A stretch of 64,000 nucleotides of DNA. Origin: Cymodocea nodosa. Lineage: Eukaryota; Streptophyta; Magnoliopsida; Alismatales; Cymodoceaceae. Shown in pieces: positions 23,534 to 37,400 of this stretch. The stretch is taken from the NCBI GenBank assembly GCA_036874045.1, contig JAZBRI010000011.1, positions 14,340,001-14,404,000 of the forward strand, in the 5' to 3' direction. Position 1 is the stretch's first letter. Every line of letters begins with the position of its first letter. Below the pieces are notes generated by a model. The model ran no database searches. It was given only the letters and a program-made list of their open reading frames with translations, and was not told the origin of the DNA. The translations under genes were made by a program, and so were the position numbers.

Positions 23534-26500
23534 CGAAGTCCCCCTTGCCGAGTGCTGAAGGTCCAGCTCGGAGAGACCGAAGGCGGAAGGGATAGGACGG
23601 AAGGCAAGGGCACCGAGCGTTTCGCACTGCCTGTGTGTTTCCCCTCGCCGTGGTTTTAATTGTGGTAAATATTTTAAACAAGAAAAATTTACCATGGATT
23701 AGCATTTTGATGAAATTAAAATTTTATAAATTTAAATAAAAATAAAATTTAAAATTAATGTAATTGTGTATATTTAAGAATTAAATAAAAATTAAAATTT
23801 AGATGTTTGTGTATATGATAAAATTAGATAAAATTTAAATTTATATTTATTTATAATAATAATGTAATATAATTATCTTTAATTAATTAAAATAATTAAT
23901 AAAAAATTAATTATTTAATTTATTACATTAATCAATTAACATACTATATAATGATATCATTAGATGTCTTTATATTATTTATCAATCACTTTAAATAACA
24001 AAGTTCAAATATTCAAACAAAATTTGATAATAGAATCAATACAAATACATAAATAAAAAGTTATCTATAAAAAGTTATATACAAAATTTGATACGTCATG
24101 ATATTTTCATAGAATTGATCAGTTTTTTTTTAAGTATTATTATCAATATTATTAACTATATCTTTTTATTATTCAATATTCTTAGAGACTTTAAGACTAC
24201 ACATCATTTTAGATTTCTTATAGTTTTTCTTCAAAATCTTAAAATAAATCTATTCTATCTTCTTTTTTGAATGAAATTATGAAGTAAAAAATATGTTAAA
24301 ATAAATTTTTATATAAATTTTAAAAAGAAATAACATATATCCTGATCACTATCTTTAATTACAAATATCTATGATTAAAATTTTCAACTATATTAGTTGA
24401 GTATCACTTTACTTCATATATTTACAAGTGATATCAAACACTTAGAAACAAATACATAAACTTAAGTTTATTTAGAAATCTAACGTCAACTAAGTAATAT
24501 TTTTTTGCATATAATTGAATAACAATCAAATTGAATTAAATTTCACTTAACAAGTGAAGCTTATATATATCACAAATACTTTACCTAGTAGAATAACTAA
24601 ACCATTAGATTAGCTTATTGCATCTTCAAGGAGTTGAACATTAGCACCAATCATTTCCATTTGTTATGAACATAGGTAAATTTTATATTAAAATTGTAAA
24701 CAGTCAAAATAATTTATGACAATTCACATTTTTTGTTCTTAAACTATGCATTCTTTTTTTCATAAATTGTAACTTTACCATGTGTATCATTAATAGCACT
24801 TATACAATTCTATTTAGATCAAAATAAAATACAATCATAATGTAAATAAATAACATCAAAAAATCCTTTGTAAAAAATAAGATTACCTTGAAGTATGATT
24901 AAACATTTAAGTCATTTTGAATTCAAGTGTGCATAGACAAATCATATTTAGGTAAAAGTACATTACCTATTTTTTATATAGCATTAATTATTTCATTGAA
25001 ATACATATTGACAATCAATATTGAGTAATGAAAATACTTTTTAGTTACTTTATATCTTAAATTTTGTATAACTATCATTAAAAATATTGTAAATTTCTCT
25101 TTTATAGTTATATTTTTACTATTTGATATGACTTTTGTATTTTTTAATAAACTGTAAAATTTAGAGAAAATATATTGACTCATTTGATAAATTTTTCTAT
25201 AATTATATATTTGATATAGTAACAAAGGACCTAATAATCTTTATACATACTTTATTTCTTTCCTACTGTATATACAAGCAGTACATACTTCAATTCCACT
25301 TGCAACAATTTATAAGTGATACATGGACATCCTTGGTTGTAATTAGTGTAAGTTGAATTTTCCTTTTTTGCATATACATCATTTATGGATGGAGACTGTG
25401 CTTGAGTTTTAGACTTAAATTTAAAATGATTTTGACTAGACAATATGTTTTCAATGTCATTCATGTCTTCATTCAAGTTATTTGGTATATTGATTTTATT
25501 CGATCTTTTTATAAGATTTCCTTCAAATAACATTTAAAGTTGATTAAATATTGGACATCTTTTTTCCTTATATTGTGTATACTCTAGATGAATCTATTAA
25601 ATATATATATATTATATATGTACAATTTATATAATTATCAAATGTTAAATAAATATTTGCATAGAACTAAATTAACCTTAATAAAATCATTTCAAACTTC
25701 TTTTAGAATATCAATATGTCGTCCATGAACATAGTCCTATAGCTACTTGATACACCAATTTTAATATAAATTGTGTACATTTATCTTCATGTTTTCCTTC
25801 AACTATCAATATATATATTTTTTTGCATATTATTGCTAAATCTTCATTATACTTTTCTATTACTTTCTTCAATATTTTCATTTGTATTTTTCTATCAAGA
25901 GTTTTACCATTTTCATCTTTGATGACTTTACACAAATGGTTAGATATCATCTAGTTTGTTTGAACACTCTCACTAAAATAAATTATTCCATTAACTTTCT
26001 ACTTTATCAAAACTTACCATTTCCTAAGGATGCACATTTCAATAAAATACAAATAACAAGAATATGTGGATATTATTACTTAATGGAAGTAAAGAAGATT
26101 AATATATCATTACTTAATAACTAAAACTTTAATGGATAATAACTTGAAATTCTTCAAAATCATTCCTTCCTTTTAATGGATGAGAATCCCAACCTGGGTT
26201 TAAATGTTGGTAAAGAATGCCTTCCTTTGTTCAGAGAGGGTCCTTATTCTTGAGCTAATATGAGAATGTAGAGAAACAATGAACATACCTAGTGCATTGT
26301 AGTTAAGACACCATTATAGAGAAACAATGAATCACCATGTGGGTATCCTTGACCTCTGAAATTTTTTTAACCAGTAACACCAGGTACACAATATATTATT
26401 TAATAAAAATTAAGATTCACACAAAACATATTAGTGTAATGAAGGTCAAAGAGATGTGGGAAAGCCACAAATTTATTACTTAGACTAGAAAGGAAAGGTA

Positions 26501-29500
26501 TTAAATGTTTGTGACATTTTGTCAGATTTATCTATGATTTGTTATGTTCTTTCTACCAAACACATGAAATCAGAATTACTTTCTTATACAAGAAATGGTA
26601 ACAATATTATTATGGTTACCTCAATTTATGAAATTTATACATAAGATCACAAAGATGGGATGGGGAGGTTTCAACTTCATCCTCTAATTGAGATCCATGA
26701 TCTTGAACTTTATACAGTCAGGCATTGACATCTATCACATAATATAACTAGCCAATAATTTGATCCCTATGGATGATTTCCGCAAGAATATATTCCTCCT
26801 TTCATTTTCTTCTTCTACATGACATGGCACTCATCTTGAGAGGGGTTGCACAAAGTAGGCCGAACTAACTTCTCCTTTTTGTTTTCACAAATCCATAACA
26901 AAACCATTCAAATAGCATGAATAAAATATTCAGAGATTTTGGATCCATGTCACATACTTAAGCTAGATATTATTTCCCTTAGATGTTGGCAGAAAAACAT
27001 CCACCCAATGTATGTGCGTTATTAAAGAATAAAAAAAATCACCTTAAACTTAAGTCATTTGACTATAAATTTGGAAACTTAAACAAACAGTTTCTTTCAA
27101 ATTACAAAGCACACATCTATCCCAGTTGAAATTCTATCATGCCATTGAGAGAAGATTTTAAAAATTTATTGTCTACAATGAAATATTTACAAGTGAAAGG
27201 CTTAGCAAGGGTAGATGAAGAGTTTGAAGATAACTTTTTGGTTCATTGAGAAGTATAGAAAATTTACTAATCATTTTGTGAACAAAATTTATCTCTAATA
27301 ATCGTGATTTTATTATGAAATTATAGACTTTAGAGCAAGCAAAGAGGGACCACCTTACGAAAGGATAGGTGAGTAGAAAATTGAGTGGACGATAACGACC
27401 TTATACAAACGAGCAAGCAATAACCCTACAAACGACTAAAGTAGACGAGGGAGTGGTGACACACAAGCGATTTCATTTAAGTTTGCAAAAAAGATGTATG
27501 TCAAGTAACTAAGATGGAAATGATTTACAAATAATTCCAAACATTTACAAAAAATGAGAATTTTAATTCTTGTAAGAATTGAAATTCTAAAGGCACAAAA
27601 ATACCTTAAGCTTCGGAATTATATGAAATTTAAATTCATCCATCTAATTCTAAATACATAAACCCTCGCTTAACTTCACTAGTGATATTAATTGAAATTT
27701 CTACTGTATTATCTATGTGACTTACATATACGTTAACAATGATAAAAAAAAATTATTTTGTTATTTATGTAAATTTAAATCTTTAAATTTATATTACAAT
27801 ATACGTTTACAATTAATTTTTTTTTTTATCTTAATAAAAACTTATTATTTGTATTTTTTATTTATAAATATTATGATTACACAACCGTAAATTATACAAA
27901 ACTTATGTTCATAAATATCAATAAAGCTCTTATTTGTAAACATTATAAATCATACAATCCATTCTCGTTGTAGAAAAGGTATTTTAATTTTTTTCGCCAC
28001 TATTCATCTTAGTTATTACTTCTTCCATTGATTAAAATAAATTCTTTTAAATAACTCTTGTAAATAAATACATGTTAGAACTTTAATTTTTAGAAGTATC
28101 ATTGCAGTTAAATAAGATAACAAAGTGATGGAAGCAATGAAACAAACTTAAAAGATACTCAACTTAGATCTCGTTCGTTACGCCATTTTTTTTATAATAG
28201 TAATGGTTTTTACATTCATAGAATTTAATTCTTGGTAAGAGGTACGATTGCTCTTAATCAAGTAAACAATTGTAGTTAATTAGGCGAGTAGCTCAAACTA
28301 ACCAACTACTAATTATCACCTTAGGCAACACAATCAAATGCATTGAATAGCGATAATCACTAATAATCAACTACATGTACTCGTCTAATCGGCGACCTCA
28401 ACCGCACAAGCACCATCCAACAAATATAAATACCTCACTAAGGTCTCCATTACGAACAGAGGGAGTATGTGATAATCTCCACTTATCTCCTTTAAAACGT
28501 GATCTTCACCATTAACTCGTTTAACCAACTTAAGTATCAAAGAATTTCTGACGCCTATTACGTAAACGACAAGTGAATGGCTGCATTTTATAGGTCCAGA
28601 ATTGAACAAGCCCAGACAAATTTCAAGTTACCAACTTCAACCCATGGATCAGGTTGACCATGAGCCATCACATATCAAACTTGAGGGAGGATAATTGGGA
28701 ACAATTTAAACCCTATATGACATGGGAAAAATAAGCTAGCATTTTTTTGTAGTTATTATCAAACACATTATTTATTTGTCAACTTATTTTTGTATATTAG
28801 CTTAAAAATAGCTCACTTTAAACTAAGAAAATCTAAATGCGAAAGAGATGAGTTTTACAGGTTTTTTTAGAAATATCAACTTATTTTCATAATACTAAGA
28901 TAAAATAATTATTACTAAATAAACTTTAAAAAGATGATTCGATGCTGTTAAGGTAGAAAGAATAAGATGCTTGGAAAATACAATGGACTGATTGAAATGA
29001 AACATTTAATGTGAATACAACAAGAAAATCAAATCTGCCATCTCAGATGTCACCTCTTTTTTATGTGAATTAAATTTAGAAAACCTTCGTTTAATACAAC
29101 AATAATCAATTGTCTTAAGTTTTGATTGAGATCAATTTTAACAACTTTGTATTTTACAAGAAAAATCATTTTAAAATATCATTCGTACAATAGATTTTAA
29201 GAAAAATCAAGAAGATTTCATATAAATTTTATGATTTTTATTACATTAAAATCGACAAAGTACTATAAATTTACCTAAATCTGAATTTCTAAAATCAGTT
29301 CCAAATATTACCTAGAAGACTTACCACATCGAACTAAAATCAAAGATATGAATAATTTCATTGCTGATTTTTTCTATTTAACAAATCGACAAGACGTAAG
29401 AACTAACATTTTAAAAAATTCAGTGTCGGCTCGGAAGAATGAATATACAAAGCAGTAAAAAATGAATTCCAAAAGAGAGAAACACGAAGGATGATAAAAA

Positions 29501-31231
29501 TTAATCTTATTGTTTTGTAATTTTCTTTGAATTTTGTTGAACCTTACTTACTTCAGATGTATTTTCATAATTGAAGTTTTATTTTATCTATTGCTACCTT
29601 AAATTGTAAAAAAATATATAGAGAGTCTCTTTATACACGACCTAAAGTCAGAAAAGTTTTTTTAAATTTTTTTAAAGATAAAAGCGGCATTGATTAAAGA
29701 GCTTCATCCATGAGGCGAGAGAAAGGCAAAGAATCATACGAGTTAATATGGAAGAGTCAAAAAAGTTAAAAGCGAGAAAAAAAAATAGTGAATATGTACA
29801 AGAATTAGCATCACAGAGTAGTACAAGACCATACAGCGATGGAAAGGAAATTACTGATTTACCTTAAACTCGAAATGTCAATCACAGAATGATTGCGCAA
29901 AAGAGAACACGGAGAAGAAGAGAGAGATTATTCAAAACATTTGCTGCCACACCATTTAGAGTGGGGCATTTACATATTTATTGGTACTGGTGGTTTTTTT
30001 TTGCTTGGGTAATTTTGAGAAGCTTTAAATAATTTATACTCTTTTAAATTATAATATTATCTAATATATAACTTAAAAACATAAAAAACAGAACTATTAT
30101 ACACTTTTCACGATTATTTACAAGGTTATCATACCTATAATTTTTAAGTTTTCTGAGAATACATAAGAAAATATCAGATTTAAAAAATATACGAATTATT
30201 TCTAACTTTTCTAAAGATACACAAGAAATGGCTAGTTGTACCAGAAAAATGACGTGACAATATACCAAACAATGAATGTTAACAAGCTATCACTTACGAA
30301 ATTACTGGCCAACCCAATTGCCCAGAATCTGGCCTCTCATGTAATTTTCAGTCATGCAATCATGTGCAGTTTTCTCATTTAGTCGAATGTGAAATTGTTT
30401 CATACATGGCATTCACCATTTCCAGCCCAAACCATTGTGAATTCATAAACAAGTGGCATACCAGTACAAAGTTTTTTTTTTACCTGGTAATGTTTTTATG
30501 CTAAGTCATCTTTGCTTGCGGAATAAGGGTAGACCAACTGTGTTTGTTGTTGATCAGAACTATGGTAACAACACAAACGTCAGTAATTAATCAATACGAT
30601 CCTCTTCGATTACACGTAGGTGACGAAAGATGGAAAAAAAAAAAAGGTGATGAAAGATGGACCGCTTGCCTACCAGCAAAGCAAACCATCAAAGTGGAAG
30701 CCACCCATGTGCTGTATGACGGCAGCATATGACTCACATGAATCTCTAAAAACTTTAGAAAACAGCATGCTCCCCATCCACCCAACCCCCCCTAACCCAC
30801 ACTTGCTTGTTGGTATCTAACCACCGTTTGTCCAGTCCCCAAGACAGACCACAAGCTGAAGAGGAAAGATGAGCTAATGTCGACATAGGCTCCCTAGAAA
30901 ACCAGGTTTGATGGGTAAAGATGCGAAACAATTGGATCACATGAGAAGAAAGGAATATCAACAAAGACGGGTGAGCTTTCAGTGGATATTATATTTACCT
31001 CTAATAAAGAAGGTGCCTCAGTCACGAACTAGAAAGGGTATAAAAGGAGACCGTGACTTTAATTATGTTGGTCTCTTATTATAGTGTAGATTAGGAAGGA
31101 ACGGAATCTGGTTCTGTGGATTAAAGTGGAGATGATAGGAACGGAATCTGGTTCTGTGGATTAAAGTGGAAGAGGCTACCCTTGTAACGCAACAAGCTCC
31201 AGTCACTGTGCGAGGAGATTGTGGTGCAGAG
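23534..31231. other. Long AT-rich gene-poor region
   Basis: It starts with the PRS4 5' region (to about 23690). Then 23690-24400 is extremely AT-rich. Short frames at 25252-25533, 25711-25950 and 28385-28609 (all minus) show no family motif. I see no complete gene, tRNA or clear transposon. The stretch near 28385-28620 has a promoter-like ATATAAATACC but no matching second copy. Confidence 0.4.
31097..31171 (+). repeat. 40-bp-period tandem duplication upstream of the small Cys-rich frame
   Basis: AGGAACGGAATCTGG through TTAAAGTGGA occurs at 31097-31130 and again, identically, at 31137-31170, separated by six bases. Identity across 34 bp suggests a recent slip or repair event. Confidence 0.9.
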
Positions 31232-31336
31232 ATGAAGTTCCTGTTTCAGTGCCCATGCTGCTCCTGTTTCTGCTTCATGAAGACCAAGCAGACGAAACCC
31301 AAGAAGGAGGTTGAGGAAGAGTCCAAAGGAGAATGA
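31232..31336 (+). CDS. Small Cys-rich reading frame, possibly last exon of a longer gene
   Basis: 34 codons: a CPCCSCFCF cluster (Cys 7, 9, 10, 12 and 14) followed by a Lys-rich then Glu-rich tail (KTKQTKPKKEVEEE). The same frame stays open upstream to an in-frame TAG at about 31136 (VEEATLVTQQAPVTVRGDC before the Met), so this may be the 3' exon of a longer protein rather than a free peptide. The pattern looks like a small plant Cys-rich tail I have seen before, but I cannot name the family and assign no function. Metal binding or palmitoylation of the Cys cluster would be guesses. I could not place upstream exons. Confidence 0.4.
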   Translation: MKFLFQCPCCSCFCFMKTKQTKPKKEVEEESKGE

Positions 31337-32696
31337 ATGCTCGCCTACACTCCAGATTTCTTCACAACTTCTATTTTCATAGAAGACTGCAGGCATCATC
31401 TCTTGTATGTGTCCTTGGTAAATAATTTGATATGATGTTTGAATGTAAAGTTCCAATCGATTGCTACTGTTTCGCGTCTTCGTCCATGTGATGCATTAAC
31501 AAAGATTGCTGATTGCGTACAAAGCAATTAACAGATATCAGAGTAGTAAAGCATACCTGATATGACAGTGTCATCAAATCTGACAGATCTTTTGATGAAC
31601 CGACAATTACATGTCTATTGCTCATCGGTTCCTTCTTGCTCAAATCTGCTGAAACTTCCGACATCTTCATCCATGCTCCTTGCCACTGAAACCAACAAGG
31701 CACCGGTATCTTCTTGTCCTTCGCAAGGAAGACAACTCTCTCAAGAATGCTAGATTGTGGTAGCCTCACATTTCTCGAGTGTTGGCGCCATATAGACCAA
31801 CCATCATGCCATCTTCGACCATTAGGTGGCCTTGGAAAATTAATTCTTCTCCAAATGCATACCATTCCTCTTACCACCAACCAGCATGATCCAGTACATC
31901 CCACTGAAATACCTCCAGAAAATAAAATGGCAACACCACAAGCAGGATTTGACGATATCACATCAATATTCCTAAGTATTAGTAACATTGCCTGTTTTTG
32001 GTTAGATTTTCCTACTTCAGGGGAGGAGAATGAACTCAGGACTGGTAATGCAAATATTCATAAAATCCAAGATCCAAAGTCCTCAATCGCAAAGCAGGAT
32101 TTCCAATTGAATTTGCAAAGATAAGAAATGGTAGAAGAGTAGATTAATTTGACTGACTAATAAGAGACTTTTATACATAAAAGCTACGCATGATAGCAAA
32201 TACATAACAAATAATGTTAGACTAAATCCACCAATAGCACAGATAAGAGCAATAGGTAGGTAGTATTAATACATAAGCAGGAACAATTATCAATTTCTTT
32301 AATTACACAACAGGCAAGTACTAACATTGATCTACAATTCCAAAAATTCAAATTGTTGACATTTCAAACTCAATCAACAAAGATGGACACCTACAACTAA
32401 CTAATAGAAACTTGTAAATGTGAACTCCTACAAACACTAACATGAATACAACTACCATCAAACCATTTAATAGCATTGACAAAATAACACTACATAACAT
32501 TGAAAGTTACTTTTGCAGAACAAACATTATTACACAACATTACTTCAACGTCGAAACCCACACGAAAAACATAAGTAGAAAAAAATTAAAGGTTGATAAT
32601 GGATGTATTAACAAATTCATTTTTTTCCTTTTCTTTCTTCCACCAATACTTTTTTAACACATTTTTTATTTAAAAACTTCCCATAATGGTTTAATA

Positions 32697-32727
<31 letters not shown>

Positions 32728-33922
32728 GTTAAACAAGCTTTGTGCCTCCTACACTACTTTGTCGTCTTTTCTTTAATGCATGCCTTCCTCACTCCCTTCT
32801 TTCATTTCCTGTTCTACACGTGAACACATCACCACTATGCCATGGAGATGAGAAGAGGGGATGGGGAAGCTTCTATTCGACAGCGGCAATAGGGTTGGAA
32901 GCCTTAAATGAGCCCTACAATGATGGACGAGAGAGAGCAAAGGAGTGGCAGAGGGTGTGCCCTGTATTGCAACAGTTGTAGTAGCCCCTGGGAGTTTGGC
33001 AATGGCGGTGCAGTGAGGGAAGAGATTCTATGGGTGTTAACAACACTGTTGGGGGGTAACAAAAATGTCCACAAGATTCGAAGGTGGTGGCTGCCATCAC
33101 TACAGCTGGAGATGATGACGGCTAGGATTTTGGGCTCTGTCGTAACCACCTAACGGTAGGTGGTGATGGACGTTAGGGTATTTTTTTCTCTTAAGAATAT
33201 AGGCTTTAATATCATACGAACACAAAAAAATGGTAGAAGAGTAAATTGACAGCGTGAAACTAAATCTGCAATAACCTTTAGGATCGCAATCAAAGAATTG
33301 AAGCCTTAGGCAACGTTGCTGTTGAAGGAAAATACTTGAGGTCACCCAATACTAAGATCAATCTAGCAGCACAATGAGGACACGAAGCCAGTCTACAAAA
33401 CCATTGCTTAAGAAAGATTGAAAGCAGAATCAGATGATAACACCCTTCCAATTGTTGTGTTGATCCTAGGCATGTACTTTATCACGATGGCAATGAAATG
33501 CCCAAGTCGTTGGAGATGACTTTGATACAAGCAACTGTTGATGATCCACGGCATTCACGTCATGGAACCCAAACTCCTCCCATCCCTTCAAGCACTTACC
33601 TAGCTCGACGTCATCTAGGGGAGCACATGTGTGGTGATCTTAGAATTATGCTGATAAAATTAATTTGCAGTCCATAGCTTATTTTAATAATGAGGATATT
33701 AAGATAGCAGCTATCCAATAAAATACCTTTATACAAAGACACATTAAAACAAAATGACATGGCAATGGCTTATCCTCTTCTAAGAAAATCAGGTATACCA
33801 CCTTGATCTAACCATAATCAAAGAGACTTCACATAAAAAAAGGCATGTAAACCAAAAAAGGGATCAGAAATTTGGATGGATATCTAATTTTAGCAATTGC
33901 ACAAAGAATATTTAATTAGTAC
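31337..33922. other. Region with an unrecognised open stretch and a possible decayed short LTR element
   Basis: 31464-31988 is open on the minus strand for 174 codons, and parts are open on the plus strand. AG/GT signals lie at about 31990 and 31556 on the minus strand, but I recognise no domain. AAATGGTAGAAGAGTA recurs at about 32127 and 33226 in the same orientation, with a primer-site-like GCTTTAATATCATA just before the second. This could be another decayed element of the SCD2-intron kind. (TC)n lies at 32701-32727. Confidence 0.35.
33918..33922. repeat. Target-site duplication AGTAC, left
   Basis: It abuts the copia 5' LTR and is repeated exactly at 38593-38597. Confidence 0.85.
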
Positions 33923-34041
33923 TGTTAGAGTTGTTATCTGGGTAAATGAATCCTTATATGGATCCTACCCTCCTATATATGTACTTGTATCTTCTCTTTC
34001 AAAAATAACATACATCAAAATCCTTTTTCACTTGTACAATA
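33923..34041 (+). repeat. 5' LTR of the copia element (119 bp)
   Basis: Begins TGTTAGAG and ends TACAATA, with a TATA-like CCTATATATG. It aligns with 38465-38592 apart from a 9-bp insertion (GTTAGTATT region) in the 3' copy and scattered substitutions. The terminal dinucleotide is TA rather than CA in both copies. Confidence 0.9.
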
Positions 34042-34433
34042 TGGTATAAGAGCTAGGGCACACTTTCCTGGGCCCCCAACCATCGTCACAACTACGGTCG
34101 CTGCAATTGCCATCATCAGGGCCGCAACCGTGGTCTTTGTCATCACGGCCACCATCCGTCGTGGCCACTGCTATTCGTCGCGATCGCCATCCGTCACGAC
34201 TAAGTTGCCACTGCAATTGCCATCATGGCCACCATCGCTGCTGCCACTGCCGCCACTGGTGCCAACCTGTCTACTATCTGTAAACATCTTCTGTGACTGT
34301 CATCCTGGATAGGGACCAGCAGGAGTAGTTAGGATAGCTGGAGTTACTGACCTAGTGTAAAAGGTGGCTGCTGAAAGCATCGGGGCTACAGAAGGTGACT
34401 GTTGAAATCATCTACAGGGTCTAGTTGTTGGCT

Positions 34434-37400
34434 TGATGGCGTTTAGGAAGTCTGTGATTCGTCCCTTGTCAGGGCCATCTATGAAACTTAATGAATTTAA
34501 CTATCACACATGGTCATTGAGTTTCCTCACCTTTGTGACTGCTCAGAGGAAGAGTAAGCACCTAACTCAACCATCGATGAATATCAAGGAGGCAGGGTAT
34601 GACGATTGGTTTGTTGATGATGCTACTATAGTTACTTGACTAGAGAATAACATTGAGTCGGCCGTAGCTAAGGGTGTCATGATGCTTCGCTCGGCCAAAC
34701 TGATATGGGATACTCTTAAACAGACGTATGTGGAAGAGAGGAATATCTTGAAGGTGTATGATATTTATGAGCAGATTTTCACACTCAATATGGGCAGTCA
34801 ATCTGTGCAGGAATATTATGGGATGATGATGTCACTCTTTGAGGAGTTGAATGCTCTTCAGCCTCCGACTACTGACTTGGCCACACTCCAGAGGTATAGG
34901 AACGATCTATAGGTTGCTGCGTTTTTGTCTGGGCTCCCTTTGGAGCTAGTCTCTTAAGTCCGGGGACACCTACTGGGGGGAGACACTACACCTGACCTGG
35001 GATCTGCCTTTGCTCGAGTCCTCTGTATCTTCAAGGCAGGCAATATGACTGTTACAGAGACTCAAGACAACTCAGCTTTGGCAGTAAAAGGGGCATCTAG
35101 CCGACAGGAGAGCCGTCCCAACTTTGTATCTAGTCAAGGGGAATCTAGGCGACGTAGGACTCCCTACATTCATTGTGGTAAAGTTAACCATCATTCTGAG
35201 AAGTGTTGGGAGAAATTTGGCAAGCTAGCCTGGGTGAGAGTGGTGATAGAATCTGATGGTGGTACATCTAGGGAGACTTCTGTGGTGATTACTCAATAGG
35301 AGTATGAGAGGTTGAAGAGGGCACAAGGCCCCAGTCACACTGTCGTGGTTTCCTTGGCTTCCACTTCTAGTATGACTATGCATACAAGTGAGGCACAATC
35401 CTGGATTATCGACTCTAGTGTCTCTTAACACATGACGGGTTGCCCAACCATTTCTCTCGTCTACAGAAAATTCCAAGCCTCCACAGTGTCACTGTGCTAA
35501 TGATCGCTCATGCCCGATATCTGGACATGGTACTGTTGAGGTCACCCTAGATATTCAGCTTGAGAACATCCTTCTTGTCCCTGAACTTTCCGTTAACTTG
35601 ATTTCAATTAGTACCATTACTACCCAACTATCTTGTTTTGTGATATTCTTTCCTTTCCATTGTACTTTTTAAGATCTGCGGACGAGGATGAGAATTGTTT
35701 TGTGCCATAAAAGGAACACCGGGGAGTATGTACTTGCTCGAGATACACCTTTATGTGGTCTGGCTACTATGCTATCCTCTACTGGTGTGTCGCCTCTACT
35801 TTGGCATCATCGTCTTGGTCACCCTTCAATCCACAAATTGCAACAAGCATTACCGTAGATTGATATTTCTGAGTTTCAGTGTGAGTCTTGTCAAGTTGGC
35901 AAACATAGTCATTCTTCTTACCCCTATATGTCTCTTACAAAGAGTTTAGCTATGTTTGATCTGATTCATTGTGATGTTTGGGGTCCGAGTCGAGTAACTT
36001 CTTTGAGAGGTTATCGATATTATCTTGTGTTAGTTGATAATTTTTCTCGTGTCTGTTGGGTGTATTTGCTAAAGGACAGAAAATCTATTATTACTTATAT
36101 TGAAAATTTTGTTTGTGAAATTAATACTCAATTCTTTGTGACTCATAAATGTTTTCGGACTGATAACGCTCTTGAGTTTGTGAGTTTTCATTTTCAAAAC
36201 TTTTGCCTTTCTAAGGGATCCTTCATCAGACTACGTGTCCTCACACCTCTCAACAAAATGGGGTGGCTGAGAAGAAACATCGTCATTTACTGGATGTCAC
36301 GACTCTTTTGATTCACATGAACGTTCCCAAGTATTTTTGGCCTGAAGCTGTTCTTACTGCTACCTACCTTATTAATAAGATGACTTCTTCTCCTCTTAGG
36401 GGAGAGGTTCCTCTACATCGCCTCTATCTTGATGGAGAATTGTTTCACCTCACTCTTAGAGTGTTTGGGTATACGACCTATGTTTAGGATCTTAGTCCAG
36501 GACTAGACAAGCTTGATGCTCATGCCCTCAAGTGTGTGGTTGTCGAGTACTCTAGGATCCAGAAGGGGTACAGATATTATCACCCTCCTACAAGACGGTA
36601 CTTCACTTCCTTTGATGTCACCTTTTTGGAGGATCAACCCTATTTTTCGCAACAGGTCGATTCTATTGAGGAGTCTAATGTCACTAGTCCTCTATTGCCT
36701 TACCTCACTTCTGATGACAGACATGTGGAGGAGACCCCCGACATAACTGGGGTGGACAGACCTATGCAGGTGTATCAAAGGTGACAACGACCCGAAGCTG
36801 TCTCTGTGGCTCCACCAAGGATCTTCATAAAGGTACACGCTCTTGCACACAACACCCCATCTCCCAATTTATTTCTTATGATTACCTTACCTTCTCCTGC
36901 CACAATTTTGCTCTATCTGTCATGTCTAAGGGTGTACCTAAGACATACCAGGAAGTTGTACAATGTCCTTGAAAACAAGCCATGGATTAGGAGATGCAAG
37001 CCTTGTGGTCACGTGATACATGGGAGCTAGTTCCTTGTCCTACTAATGCTAATCTAGTATCTTGCAAATGAGTTTTCACTGTGAAGTTTAAACCAGATGG
37101 TACAGTAGAGAGACACAAGGTACGACTTGTGGTTAAGGGCTTCACCCAAGAATATGGGGTTGATTATGTAGAAACTCTCTCCAATGACTCGCCTCAATTT
37201 TATTAGAGTATTACTATCTGTGGCTATTAACAAAGATTGGGAGCTTCACCAACTTGATGTAAAGAATGTTTTCCTATATGGAGATTTGGTTGAAGAGGTG
37301 TATATGACACAAACCCCAGGGTATACTAGGCAGGGAGGCTAGATGGTGTGCAGACTGAAGAAAGCGATTTATGGGCTGAAATAGAGTCCACGAGCCTGGC

